This document shows positions 24,373 to 34,995 of a stretch of DNA of 64,000 bases, piece after piece. This stretch comes from Bradysia coprophila (taxonomy: Eukaryota > Arthropoda > Insecta > Diptera > Sciaridae), in assembly GCF_014529535.1 (NCBI RefSeq), contig NW_023503372.1:5250988-5314987 (forward strand), in the 5' to 3' direction. The notes beneath the pieces are model-generated. The model made no database searches and was not told the DNA's origin. It saw nothing but the letters and a program-made list of their open reading frames with translations. Every line of letters begins with the position of its first letter. Position 1 is the first letter of the stretch. Made by a program: the position numbers and the translations under genes.

Positions 24373-25710
24373 ATGGTAATTCGATTTTTTCGATCTTGAC
24401 AAAATCTTCACATTTTTCGTTCAATTTTTGTTTTAAAGCTGTCTTTACTCGCGTTTATCATTTGTTACAACATCTTGAGCATTGGTGCTGCGAACGAAGA
24501 ACTGGAATGTCCTAAAATCAGTGACGGATATTACCCAGACTGTCGATGCAAACACGGTCCAGCGTACGACAATAAAACAAACACTTGTCCAAATCCTGAA
24601 TGTCCAGTAAATGAGAGCGTTGGAATCTATCCGAACTGCGTGTGTCAGGAGAAAAACTTCGACTACAGTGCCACTTTCAACGAATGTTTTCGAGTTTGTC
24701 CGGAAAATAGCAGCGGCTATTGGCCCAAATGCATCTGCGATTACGATGGTCATACTTTCAGTAAGGAATTGTTCAAATGTATCGCTTGTCCCGCAAATAG
24801 TACTGGTCAATATCCCGATTGTAATTGTGAGATCGATGGCGCCATTTTCAATAGTTTCGGCAATGTCTGTAAAGAACCTAAACCATGTCCACATAATGGC
24901 GAATACCCGAATTGCACTTGCGAAGGTAACGCATTCTACAACGACGTAACCTACAAGTGCCAGTGTCCTTACGGAGGTATTGGTATCTACCCGAATTGTA
25001 AATGTGCGGAAGGATCAACATACCATGAAGTAAGCACCTCTTGCAAGAGATGCCAATTGGAAAGTGTTGGCGTGTATCCTAACTGCGTTTGTGTAAGCCA
25101 CAACAGTACGTACGTAAGGGATTCGAATTCGTGTTACACGTGTCCAGCTAATAGCACTGGAAAATATCCGAATTGTGATTGCGAACATCCGTTGCAGTAT
25201 GTTCAGGAAGACAACATTTGTGCGGGTTGCCCAGAAAAAAGTGCGGAAGTTTATCCGCGTTGTAAGTGTGACAACGGGTATTTTAGTAAAACTCTTCGAA
25301 AATGTATTGAGTGTCCAACAGACGCTACCGGTTTATATCCAGCTTGTAAATGCGACGATATACATTTACTATTCAGTCCATTCGTCAATAAATGCTATCG
25401 TAAATGTCCCGACAACAGCTACGGTATTCGCCCGCAATGCACATGTGATAGTGGATATTATTACGATGATAGTGATTTTGCATGTAAAAGCGTAATGGGA
25501 CGGATTTGTCCATTCGATAGTATTGGAATCGGTCCGGACTGCTTATGTGTGAAGAAAAAGCACAAATTTTATTCATCCTATTGGTTTTGTCTACCTGAAG
25601 GAGCTGGTTTCCAGCTTGGTCCATCAAACTTTTGTCCAAGAAATAATGGCAGGTGGCCACAATGTAATGCTTTAGTCGATTTTAAAGTACTAGCTAGCTC
25701 ACTGGGATAA
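24373..25710 (+). CDS. Secreted cysteine-rich repeat protein, array copy 2
   Basis: Proposed exons are 24373-24375 and 24439-25710 with a 63-bp intron (GTAATT...TTAAAG); the product is 424 residues. It begins MLSLLAFIICYNILSIGAAN, then has 12 four-cysteine modules (for example CPANSTGQYPDCNC and CPANSTGKYPNCDC) and ends WPQCNALVDFKVLASSLG. Reading straight on from the ATG meets an in-frame TGA inside the proposed intron, so splicing is needed for a full protein. The coding part is intact, with no internal stop. The upstream block corresponding to TATA in copies 3 and 5 is changed, leaving TTTGATTCAG. The 2.45-kb composite element ends about 470 bp upstream. Confidence 0.78.
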
Positions 25711-26415
25711 AATTTGTGATGGTGTTGGAGGAAAATCAATAATTACAAATCGCCGCTCTGTACTGGTTTGTGGTGGTGTATTGACTTAAGATTCAGTATA
25801 ATGAAGTTGTCCTTGGTAATTTTGAAATATACTTTTATTACTCTAGATAGCTTTTTGTAGCACGGCAAGCTGTGTCATAGAAAGTCACCCGCTTCACGTT
25901 CTTCGAATTTTTTCTTTACGTCGTCATGTGAATTATGGAACTATATTTTACTGGAAAATGGAAAATTTCCGGCCGGAAAAGCGGTTCTCGTATGAATTAT
26001 TTAAAAGTCAAACATCTCCTGAACAATTTCATCCTTTTTTTTCTTTAGAGCCTAATGAAGTACCAAAATTTCGTGGAACACCTTTTTTTTGAATGAATTA
26101 AAATGGCGTCGATATCCAGAAAATTTCTAAACTTTGAAGTTCCCTGACACCGCAAATTCTCACCCGATTTCATTCCCTTTGGGAAAGGCGATGTCAGTAC
26201 TACATATCTAATGCTGGACATTTTTGTGACCAGCATCCCATTCTAAAATGTTTATGGCATGTTATTCAATAAACTTAATCGAACAATTTTAATCTCCTGT
26301 CACTATTCAGCCGAAGGAAAGATCTAAATAATGCTGCATTCATTCAGAGAACCTTGAAAATCATCGCCTCTCGCTTGTATCTCAACATCTATCCACGGTG
26401 AGCTTGACAAAAATT

Positions 26416-26482
26416 CGAGGGGTAAACCACTCTATTTTTCGAAGGATTATTTGGTGATTATTTGGGAGTGGTTTACCCCTCG
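26416..26482. repeat. Perfect 17-bp hairpin
   Basis: CGAGGGGTAAACCACTC and GAGTGGTTTACCCCTCG are exact inverted copies separated by 33 bp. It is probably a very small MITE. Confidence 0.65.
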
Positions 26483-27351
26483 CAAAAAATTTTATTCGAC
26501 CTTTCGTGAACAAGAAATGTTTTTAGCGGTTTATTTTAGACGGCAGCACCGCGAGTGAGAATAACATAACAGTTTTCGTAGCCTTTCCCGTTTGGGAACC
26601 GAAAATTACAATTTTCGTAGTTCGTGTGATGAGAATACTCTTTTACGTAATAAGTAAAAAATGATGAGAAGTAGAGTTCTGCCCTACAACGCATAAAAAA
26701 CGCATTACCCGGTTTTCCATTTCCAAGAGAAATCTTCTACAATTTGGCACTTTTCAAAGGTTTTTATGTGTTGTGTTGATTAGTATTTTTTGTGCATAGT
26801 CTTCAGCTTAGACGAATTATATATAGACCGGAAATTACGAACAAAATTACGTAAAAATTGTGTCCCCAACATGAAAAAAGAAATATTTGATAGTGTGAGA
26901 ATTGGTGGGCAAATTAGCGCGAAGAATTCAAAAAATTTTGCTACTCAAATCCTTTAAATAAAAAAATAAAAAAAATATTGAATCGATTACCTTGGGGATG
27001 AAGTTTGAAACTTTCAGAGACGAGAGTGTACTCCAAGAAGAGTAATCATGTCCGGAGCGATAGCGGAGGACTTGACGCAGTCTAACTTCCAAAAAAAGAA
27101 CGAAGAAAATTTTTTGAGACGCGGCAACTATATATAGGCGAGAATTTAAGTTTCTTTCCTTTGGCCTGTATCACCACAAATCCTATTTTATCTTATTCGC
27201 GCTTCAAATACGAGCAAAACGAGCTATCACTCGACTATGTAGCTTTAAAATTGCCGGAGATACACCGTTTTGAAGTTGGTCATTTTGATAGAAAATGCAC
27301 CAAATTAACGTTTTCCAAACAATCAAAATCTTTCAACTTACTCTGTATGTT

Positions 27352-27417
27352 TCTATCTGTCTATCTGTCTATCTATCTATCTGTGTATCTGTCTATCTGT
27401 CTATCTGTCTATCTATC
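27352..27417. repeat. Tetranucleotide microsatellite (CTAT/CTGT)n
   Basis: About 16 tandem CTAT or CTGT units, with one CTGTGTAT interruption. Confidence 0.9.
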
Positions 27418-27782
27418 GACGGTCGATCTCGGAAACTAGTCAGCCAATCTCCATGAAATTTTGCAGGAACCTCAGGGTGGGCATAAAAATGAAAATGTGA
27501 TACGCCACTACCCCAGGAAAAACCAGAATTTTGTTTTATTGGCCTCGAAGTGGTTTCTGAGTGTGGTTTTCGAGGGTCGGGAACGCGTTTTCAGCTGTAG
27601 CTCAGCTGTATTGAAACCTGCAGGGGCGTGTCACCCATCAAATGAAAGGTATTCGCCACACGAATCGAACAAAAAAATAATTAGAAAAATTGGTGCAGAT
27701 TTGGTTGAGCTAGAGTGGTCAGAGTGACCAAATTTTGAGCTACTCGAGCGTAGGATGAAAGGACTAATATTTTTTGGCTTAT

Positions 27783-28062
27783 GAGAGATAGAGATTTACT
27801 TTCTTCGGCAAAGTCTCAGAGTTTTACGAGTAGAACACATTGGCATATGTGAAAAATGTCGAAAGTTGGAAATGGGTGGGTCAATTATGTTTTTAGAGGT
27901 ATTTCTTGAATGGTGGCAGATAGAGAGTTACTTTCTTCGGCAAAGTCTCAGAGTTTTACGAGTAGAAAAGAAGGGCATTTGCGAGAAATGTCGAAAGTTG
28001 GAAATGGGTGGGTCAATTGGGGTTTTGGAGATATTTCTTGAATGGTGGCAGATAGAGAATTA
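27783..28062. repeat. Tandem duplication, unit about 127 bp, two copies plus part of a third
   Basis: AGATAGAG with TTACTTTCTTCGGCAAAGTC, AGAGTTTTACGAGTAGAA, TGTCGAAAGTTGGAAATGGG and TTTCTTGAATGGTGGCAGAT recur in the same order. The third copy breaks off at ACTTTCTTCGTCAAATTTTC, where the next array begins. Confidence 0.8.
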
Positions 28063-28790
28063 CTTTCTTCGTCAAATTTTCGAATTTCGTCAAATTTTCG
28101 ATTTTCATTAAATTTCGTCAAATTTTCGAATTTCGTCAAATTTTTTAATTTTCGTCAAATTTTCGATTTTCGTCAAATTTTCGATTTTCGTCAAATATTC
28201 GATTTTCGTCAAATTTTCGATTTTCGTCAAATTTTCGAATTTCGTCAAATTTTCGAATTTCGTCAAATTTTCAAATTTCGTCAAATTTTTAAATTTCGTC
28301 AAATTTTCGAATTTCGTCAAATTTTCAAATTTCGTCAAATTTTCAAATTTCGTCAAATTTTCAAATTTCGTCAAATTTTTAAATTTCGTCAAATTTGCGA
28401 ATTTCGTCAAATTTCGTCAAATTTTCGAATTTCGTCAAATTTCGTCAAATTTTCGAATTTCGTCAAATTTTCGATTTTCGTCAAATTTTCGATTTTCGTC
28501 AAATTTTGGAATTTCGTCAAATTTCGTCAAATTTTCGAATTTCGTCAAATTTCGTCAAATTTTCGAATTTCGTCAAATTTCGTCAAATTTTCGATTTTCG
28601 TCAAATTTTCGATTTTCGTCAAATTTTCTATTTTCGTTAAATTTTCGATTTTCTTCAAATTTTCAAATTTCGTCAAATTTTCGAATTTCGTCAAATTTTC
28701 AAATTTCGTCAAATTTTCGATTTACGTCAAATTTTCGATTTTCGTTAAATTTTAAAATTTCGTCAAATTTTCGAATTTCGTCAAATTTTC
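28063..28790. repeat. Large array of a 17-18-bp unit (CGTCAAATTTTCGAATTT)
   Basis: About 40 copies of CGTCAAATTTTCGAATTT and variants (GATTTT, AAATTT) run for 0.73 kb, with some short units CGTCAAATTT. It gives a long stop-free frame on both strands that has no protein features. Confidence 0.9.
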
Positions 28791-29851
28791 AGGGAATAGT
28801 CAACATAGCGGTCACTACACAGCTTACATTACAATTCGGAATCAATGACACCTTCTCAATGATACAAACTTAACGACAAAACGTTGGCCACGTTTGGCTA
28901 AAAATGTATATGTTCTCTTCTATGAAAGCGTTTCTACACGTTAAGTTATATAGAATTTAGGTTTTCATATTATTTGCATTTGTAATGTGTGCAACATTTA
29001 CAACGATTTTAATAAAAATTTGGAATACGACTTCAAATGTTACTCTTACAATGTTCATAAACATATTTCAAGGTTTCATATGAAGTAATGAATAAATTTA
29101 TAGATGAAACGATATTTATTGATATCTTTTATTTTTGCATAATTAGTATAAACATTTTTATGCTCAAAATAGCGGCAGAATAAAATCATTTGCATACATA
29201 GTCCATAACTTAAAAAATTAACAGTGTCACATCTTCACAAGAAGACGTAATATTGCACCAACTTTTTTACTTCAAAGTAAAATATGGTTTCATTGAGCGG
29301 CGTCTTACAACTAATATTGGTATCCTATGGATATAGATCGTAAGTGCGCTAGGTTAGAATGGTCCGGAGCACTGAGTATGAGTATACTAGATGCGGCACT
29401 GCACATTACGCATTTTATGCAAAGATTACTGTGTAGAGGTAGACTTTACTATTGCGAATTTTGACAACATGCACATACTTGAAACATTTCAAATCAAAGA
29501 TGTGCAAAATTAGCGTAACAAAAAGACTTTTGAAATTTTTGCATATCCTAAAGTGTATAAAAAGAGACAAAATGTGGAGCCTTGATTATCAACACTATTT
29601 TTGTTCACAATTATGGACCATTTCATCATTGGTACGTATTAGCGTGTTACTAAAACAACTTTATGCAACTCAGCATCACAATGTTATCAGCTGAGTTCTT
29701 TCGAAGTTTGACACTAAGTCAATGTGCCGTTCTGAAATAATTTAGCCGCCGCCGATCCCTTATCAGTCGGCGCACCGCCGCCGACTATTTTAAAACCGGC
29801 ACACACCTCTAATTTTCGTCAACTTCCGACTTAACTTCTAAAACGACTGAT

Positions 29852-30404
29852 ATCCCGGCAAAAACTCTTTCAGAGCAAAGTTGGACGCAGTCTACAGTCT
29901 ATATGTGTGATAACTTCTAAAACAAGTGATATCGCTAGAGGTGACGCTGTCAGCGTCGTTACGCAAAATTGAATTTCACAGCCAATTAATTGAAATTAGC
30001 TGATCTAGTTTTCCAAACCATTCGCCAATTTTTTTTTTCAGAAAAAATTTTAACCAACAGAATTTTGACTGAAAAATTTTCAACAAAAAATTCTGCGTCG
30101 CAAAGTGGCAGATGCTCACGGACAAACCTACGAGAACATTTAATCTGCCACATGCGACGCAGAATTTTTTGTTGAAAATTTTTCAGTCAAAATTCTGTTG
30201 GTTAAAATTTTTTCTGAAAAAAAAAAATTGGCGAATGGTTTGGAAAACTAGATCAGCTAATTTCAATTAATTGGCTGTGAAATTCAATTTTGCGTAACGA
30301 CGCTGACAGCGTCACCTCTAGCGATATCACTTGTTTTAGAAGTTATCACACATATAGACTGTAGACTGCGTCCAACTTTGCTCTGAAAGAGTTTTTGCCG
30401 GGAT
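29852..30404. mobile_element. Long near-perfect foldback element, 553 bp, arms about 262 bp
   Basis: The left arm 29852-30113 and right arm 30143-30404 are almost identical inverted copies around a 29-bp loop. Paired landmarks are ATCCCGGCAAAAACTC with GAGTTTTTGCCGGGAT, CGCTAGAGGTGACGCTGTCA with TGACAGCGTCACCTCTAGCG, and TTCTGCGTCGCA with TGCGACGCAGAA. It has no transposase. If transcribed it would form a long double-stranded hairpin RNA. Confidence 0.9.
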
Positions 30405-31316
30405 TTAATCCAATGAATTCATAAATACGCAACAATTCACGGAAAAATATTTTCGAATTCACACAATTTTGACACAATTCATGAAAAAACACTTGAAATT
30501 TCAAACCGTTTCTTATCTGTCTTCTCCTAATAAAGGCCGCACTCGAAAAAACGCGTCTACACAATATTTTCATAGCAAATTAATGAGAAATTGTCCCGAA
30601 TATTAAATAAAAACAAAACGTTACATTCGCGTCGCGATACTGGATTTTCAAAATACTAAACTGACAACTACCAAAAACGTCATCGCCTACATTGTGTTGT
30701 TGTAAAATTCTACGTAAAACCGTACGAAATATTCAATAGTTCGTCTAAGGTCTTAAGTAAAAAATTGACAAAAAATTCCAACGCATTATAGCCGAAGTAT
30801 TTTGTGCATAGTAGGGCAAAGTTGACGTGTGCATTTCGTTGACCCAAGGCGAGCCATAGTCAATAAACACACGAAAACTATACATTTCATTTTTATCCTG
30901 AGTTATGTAATGGATTGTGTCACAACTATTACGTAGAAAGGATAATATAAGAGCCGAATGTACTTTTCCGTGTGACGTATTGAGTTGTGTATGCTTGCTA
31001 AGGGTCCCCAAAAGTAAAAAATGGCGATTAGAGGGGCTTTGGCTGTTTCATAGGCATTTTCCGAATTTTTCCCGATTTTTTTTCTTCATATAAATCTTAT
31101 CTGAACTCTTTTTTGTAATTGAATATTATGTGGTTCAGAATGCACAGTAAAATCTTTTTACTTCATTTCCAAATACCGATTTTCTTCGCTCTCTGTTCGA
31201 TCCAACATAAAACCCAATACAAAGATGTCAAAGTCCTCATAACAACATTGATTCTTAGTTAACATCAAACAGCCTTGATAATTATCTCTTCGCGAATCTC
31301 TTTATACCATCGATGA

Positions 31317-31345
31317 ATCACGAAGAATATTATACTCTTCGTGAT
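31317..31345. promoter_or_regulatory. Palindrome upstream of array copy 3
   Basis: ATCACGAAGA, the 9-bp spacer ATATTATAC, and TCTTCGTGAT form a perfect 10-bp inverted repeat 369 bp before the start codon. Copies 2 and 5 have it with one mismatch. In copies 1 and 4 only the right half remains. It could bind a dimeric factor; that is inference. Confidence 0.4.
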
Positions 31346-31647
31346 CCACGGGAGATCTGCGATACCCGTACCAACTTTTAAGTTTGTAATGAACAACATT
31401 CCAGTGATCTGACAGAATTTTTCAAACTAGCATTTCCATCAGGAGCCAACCAGGACTTTCTTGTGAAAACATCAATAACCAAACAAAGTTGCAAAGTAAC
31501 ATTCGATCCATTTATGTGTCGATTCGACTTTGTTAAATGTTAAACGCAATGAACAATACAAATGAAATCAGTAGACAAAATTCCCAAATTGTTTTAGCAG
31601 GTGCGACAAGTTTTCTTTCTAAATTGCATTGAGAGTCTTTTCACGTT

Positions 31648-31678
31648 TATATATGATTCAGACCTTTTCTTACTCAGA
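31648..31678 (+). promoter_or_regulatory. TATA box and initiator of array copy 3
   Basis: TATATAT at 31648-31654 lies 28 bp before the A of TCAGA at 31674-31678. This is the spacing of an arthropod TATA/initiator core promoter. Transcription from the A at 31676 would give a 38-nt leader before the ATG at 31714. Confidence 0.65.
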
Positions 31679-31713
31679 ATCGTTGCTGTCGTTGAACGAG
31701 TAGGTCGGGTAGA

Positions 31714-33327
31714 ATGGTAATTCGATTTTTTCTACAAAATTCCTATCAATATCTTCACATTTTTCGTTCAATTTTGGTTTTAAAGTGGACTTTACTCGCC
31801 CTTATCATTTGTTACTACATCCTGTGCATTGGTGCTGCGAACGAAGAACTGGAATGTCCTGAAATCAGTGACGGATATTACCCAGACTGTCGATGCAAAC
31901 ACGGTCCAGCCTACGACAATGAAACAAACACTTGTCCAAATCCTGAATGTCCAGTAAATGAGAGCTTTGGAATCTATCCGCACTGTGTGTGCCAAGAGGA
32001 AAACTTCCGTTACAGTGTCACTTTCAACGAATGCTCTCGAGTTTGTCCGGAAAATCGCGGTTATTGGCCCAAATGCCACTGCGACTTCTATGGTGACATT
32101 TTCAGTGAGGAATTGTTCAAATGCAGTACTTGTCCCCAAGACAGTACCGGTCAATATCCGGATTGTAATTGCAAAAGTGATAGCGCCATTTATAACAAGC
32201 TAGTCAATTTCTGTAAAGAATCTAATCCTGAATGTCCAGTAAATAAGAGCTTAGGAATCTATCCTAACTGTGTGTGCCAAGAGGAAAACTTCGGTTATAA
32301 CGCCATTTTAAACGAATGTTTTCGAGTTTGTCCGAAAAATAGCAACGGCTTTTGGCCCAAATGCAACTGTGATTCCGATGGTCATACTTTCAGTAAGAAA
32401 TTGTTCGAATGCAACGCTTGTCCCGAAAACAGTACCGGTCAATATCCCGATTGTAATTGTGAGGGTGATGGCGCCACTTACAACCGTTTTGCCAATGTCT
32501 GTAACGAGACTAAACAATGTCCGCATAATGGCAAATACCCGAATTGCACATGCGAAGTTAACACAATCTACAACGATTTTACCAACAAGTGCCAGTGTCC
32601 TTTCGATGGTATAGGTGTTTACCCGAATTGCGATTGTGCGAAGGGATTCACTTTCGATGAAATAACCAAGTCTTGCCGGAGATGTCCCCGCCTCGGTCCA
32701 GACAAAAAAGTTCCCGTTTATCCAGACTGCGTTTGTGTAAACGAAAACAGTACGTACGTGAGGGATTCGAATTCGTGTTACACATGTCCAGCTAATAGCA
32801 CTGGAAAATATCCGAATTGTGATTGCGAACATCCATTCCAGTATCTTCAGAAATTCAACATTTGTGCGGGTTGCCCCGAAAAAAGTACAGGAGTTTATCC
32901 ACATTGCAAGTGTGACAATGGCTATTTCAGTCAGACTATGCGAAAATGTATTGAGTGTCCAGCTGATACTACCGGTCTGTATCCAGAGTGTAAATGTGAC
33001 GATGAACGTTTGGCATTCAGTCCGTACATCAATGAGTGCTATCGTAAATGTCCCGAAAATAGCTCGGGCATTCGACCGAATTGTAGATGTGATAGTGGAT
33101 ATTACTACGATGATAGTGACTTTGCATGTAAAAGCGGAATTGGGCGGATGTGTCCATTCGATAGTATTGGAATTGGTCCGGACTGCTTATGTGTAAAAGA
33201 ATATCACGAATTCGATTCATCCTTCTGGTCTTGTCAGACCTTTCAGCGTATTTATGCTTCGTCACACTTATGTCCCAGAAAAAATGGCAAATGGCCGCAA
33301 TGTGGAGCATTAGTCGATTATGAATAG
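31714..33327 (+). CDS. Secreted cysteine-rich repeat protein, array copy 3 (expanded, 15 modules)
   Basis: Proposed exons are 31714-31716 and 31786-33327 with a 69-bp intron; the product is 514 residues beginning MWTLLALIICYYILCIGAAN. Because 69 is a multiple of three and has no stop, this copy is also open without splicing (537 residues). That probably misleads simple gene finders into a longer start. It has 15 modules instead of 12: the three-module block beginning PECPVNESFGIYPHC is repeated as PECPVNKSLGIYPNC. One module has an insertion (CPRLGPDKKVPVYPDC). It ends WPQCGALVDYE, shorter than copies 1, 2 and 5. Its TATA, initiator and palindrome are intact, making it the best candidate for an active gene. 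Confidence 0.8.
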   Translation: MVIRFFLQNSYQYLHIFRSILVLKWTLLALIICYYILCIGAANEELECPEISDGYYPDCRCKHGPAYDNETNTCPNPECPVNESFGIYPHCVCQEENFRYSVTFNECSRVCPENRGYWPKCHCDFYGDIFSEELFKCSTCPQDSTGQYPDCNCKSDSAIYNKLVNFCKESNPECPVNKSLGIYPNCVCQEENFGYNAILNECFRVCPKNSNGFWPKCNCDSDGHTFSKKLFECNACPENSTGQYPDCNCEGDGATYNRFANVCNETKQCPHNGKYPNCTCEVNTIYNDFTNKCQCPFDGIGVYPNCDCAKGFTFDEITKSCRRCPRLGPDKKVPVYPDCVCVNENSTYVRDSNSCYTCPANSTGKYPNCDCEHPFQYLQKFNICAGCPEKSTGVYPHCKCDNGYFSQTMRKCIECPADTTGLYPECKCDDERLAFSPYINECYRKCPENSSGIRPNCRCDSGYYYDDSDFACKSGIGRMCPFDSIGIGPDCLCVKEYHEFDSSFWSCQTFQRIYASSHLCPRKNGKWPQCGALVDYE

Positions 33328-33389
33328 AATATACTAACCACTTAGGTAAGCTTTCACGACTTTGATGTTCATCTATAACGATTCACTAA

Positions 33390-33395
33390 AATAAA
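33390..33395 (+). terminator. Polyadenylation signal of array copy 3
   Basis: AATAAA lies 63 bp after the stop codon. The same context (CACTAAAATAAAATTAT) follows copy 5 near 40626. Confidence 0.55.
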
Positions 33396-33708
33396 ATTAT
33401 TATTGGCAATAAAATCGGGATGCTCCGTTTCCCCGGCCTAGTTTGAAATGTACTTCTGTAAACAGACCAAAAAACTGAGCAACGTAACGAGAGGTCTAAC
33501 TTTCTCGGAAGAATAATTGAGGCTTGCTGGGAGATATGTCGTTTAGTGATCTTTATACGGAAGTGAAGATTCAAAAAAGATCGTGGAAAGTGGTAGACTT
33601 TTATTATTCTATCTGACTGTGATTCCGGGTTGCTGTCAATCAACAATTTTTATATAGCAAATAAAAACAAACGAACACGCAACGAACGATTGTAGGAATA
33701 CTAGAGAC

Positions 33709-33899
33709 ATTGCACTGGTCCTAGCATTAACACTCGTTTGTCAGATGTCAAAAAGCTTCCAAATTTTCATACATGTGCACTGCACTTATTAGGATATACG
33801 CTATTATATCTGTCGAGATAAACAAATTTTCCCTATAGGGATAACATCGAGATTATCGTTCTAGGCAGATAAATATTTTAATGCTGGAAGCAGTGCTCT
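33709..33899. mobile_element. MITE of the CTAGCATTAAC family
   Basis: The left end TGCACTGGTCCTAGCATTAA and right end TTAATGCTGGAAGCAGTGCT are inverted copies. The interior includes TTTGTCAGATGTCAAAAAGC. Related ends occur at 37990, 40979-41647, 41889-42096, 47906-48074 and 59990. Confidence 0.65.
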
Positions 33900-34995
33900 G
33901 CTAAAGATCATCACAACTGCAATTGAACCAGAATTTTTCAATGACTTTGTACGGTGTTCTTTATTGATACCGCACTTGGGTCTAAAGATGAAATTTAAAA
34001 AAAAGTAGAAAGAGAACTGAGACAAGAAAAACATGTTCTTGTTGTTTAAAAATGGCCTCAAAATTATTCGACTGTGTCGTACAATCATCGGTAATAGTTT
34101 TGTCACAAGTAAACTCGTAAGTATCTACAATGATGTCACTGAGGAGATTGTTCAAAGTTTTCAAAGGTAAATTTCGTGACATCACAATGTATGTACGTAG
34201 AGCATTGTTTTCAGTTAGTTTTGGGTTTGTTTCATTAAATTTTAAAAGTTGTGTGAGTCCACACTCATTTTTTTCAACTCAAATTATCGGGTGATTCTCT
34301 ACCAATGAAAGTTATAATTTTTAACGTGAGACAACCGGTACGTTGAATTTCGGTATGTGTAGAAACACAGCCATCTAGCTCGAAGCATTACCACTCAAAT
34401 GTGCGATGTCAAATTTGGAGTACATTTAAAGGGCATAGAGTAAAAACAATCCTAAGCGGTAGCTCTTATCACTAAAGCTTCCAAATTTGACATTACTTGT
34501 GTTGGGATCTGATATAAAACCTAAAGACGTCAAAGTCCTCATAACAACCACTGGTTCTTATAGTTAACAAATGACCTTGATAATTATCTCTTCTTACCAT
34601 CAATGATGGTACTCTTCGTGATTCATATAGGACCTGCGATGCGATACCCGTACCAACTTTTAACTTTGCACAGAGCAACATTTAAGCATCTGAAAGTAAT
34701 CACTTGATAGCTAAGCCATCAATACCTTACCAGGAGTTTCTTATTAAAATGTGAACAACCAAGCACAGAGGTTCCGACCTGGTCTGGTAATATGGAGCGC
34801 AATGTACACATATGTACAATACAAATGAAATCAGTGGACAAAAGCCCCATACGTAGTTTTTGAAGGTGCGACAAGTTTTTATTTCAATTATTTAATTCCA
34901 ATTACAACTAGAGCAAGACTCGATATGTTTTTGTATGATTCAGACGTTTTGTTACTCAGAATCATTGCTGTCGTTGGACGAGTAGGTTGGGCAGA

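Larger units (their letters stand above)
25711..31713. other. Six-kilobase repeat-rich intergenic stretch
   Basis: No gene was recognised between array copies 2 and 3. It holds a 67-bp hairpin (26416), a CTGT/CTAT microsatellite (27352), a 127-bp tandem duplication running into a large 17-18-bp array (27783-28790), a long near-perfect foldback (29852-30404), and from about 31196 the common 5' flank of copy 3. The 237-codon frame at 28042-28755 is simple repeat. Confidence 0.7.

Noticed and set aside
28042-28755. 237-codon open frame rich in FVKF/FRQIF repeats
   Set aside because: It is the translation of a 17-18-bp satellite with few stops. It has no start context, splice sites or complex sequence, and both strands are equally open.
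21458-28790. CRISPR-like regular arrays
   Set aside because: Units are short direct repeats with no unique spacers, in a eukaryotic intergenic context.
33825-33852. TAGGGATAACA resembling the start of an I-SceI homing site
   Set aside because: Only the first 11 bp match and no homing endonuclease frame is nearby. The stretch belongs to a repeat found also at 53636, where it differs.
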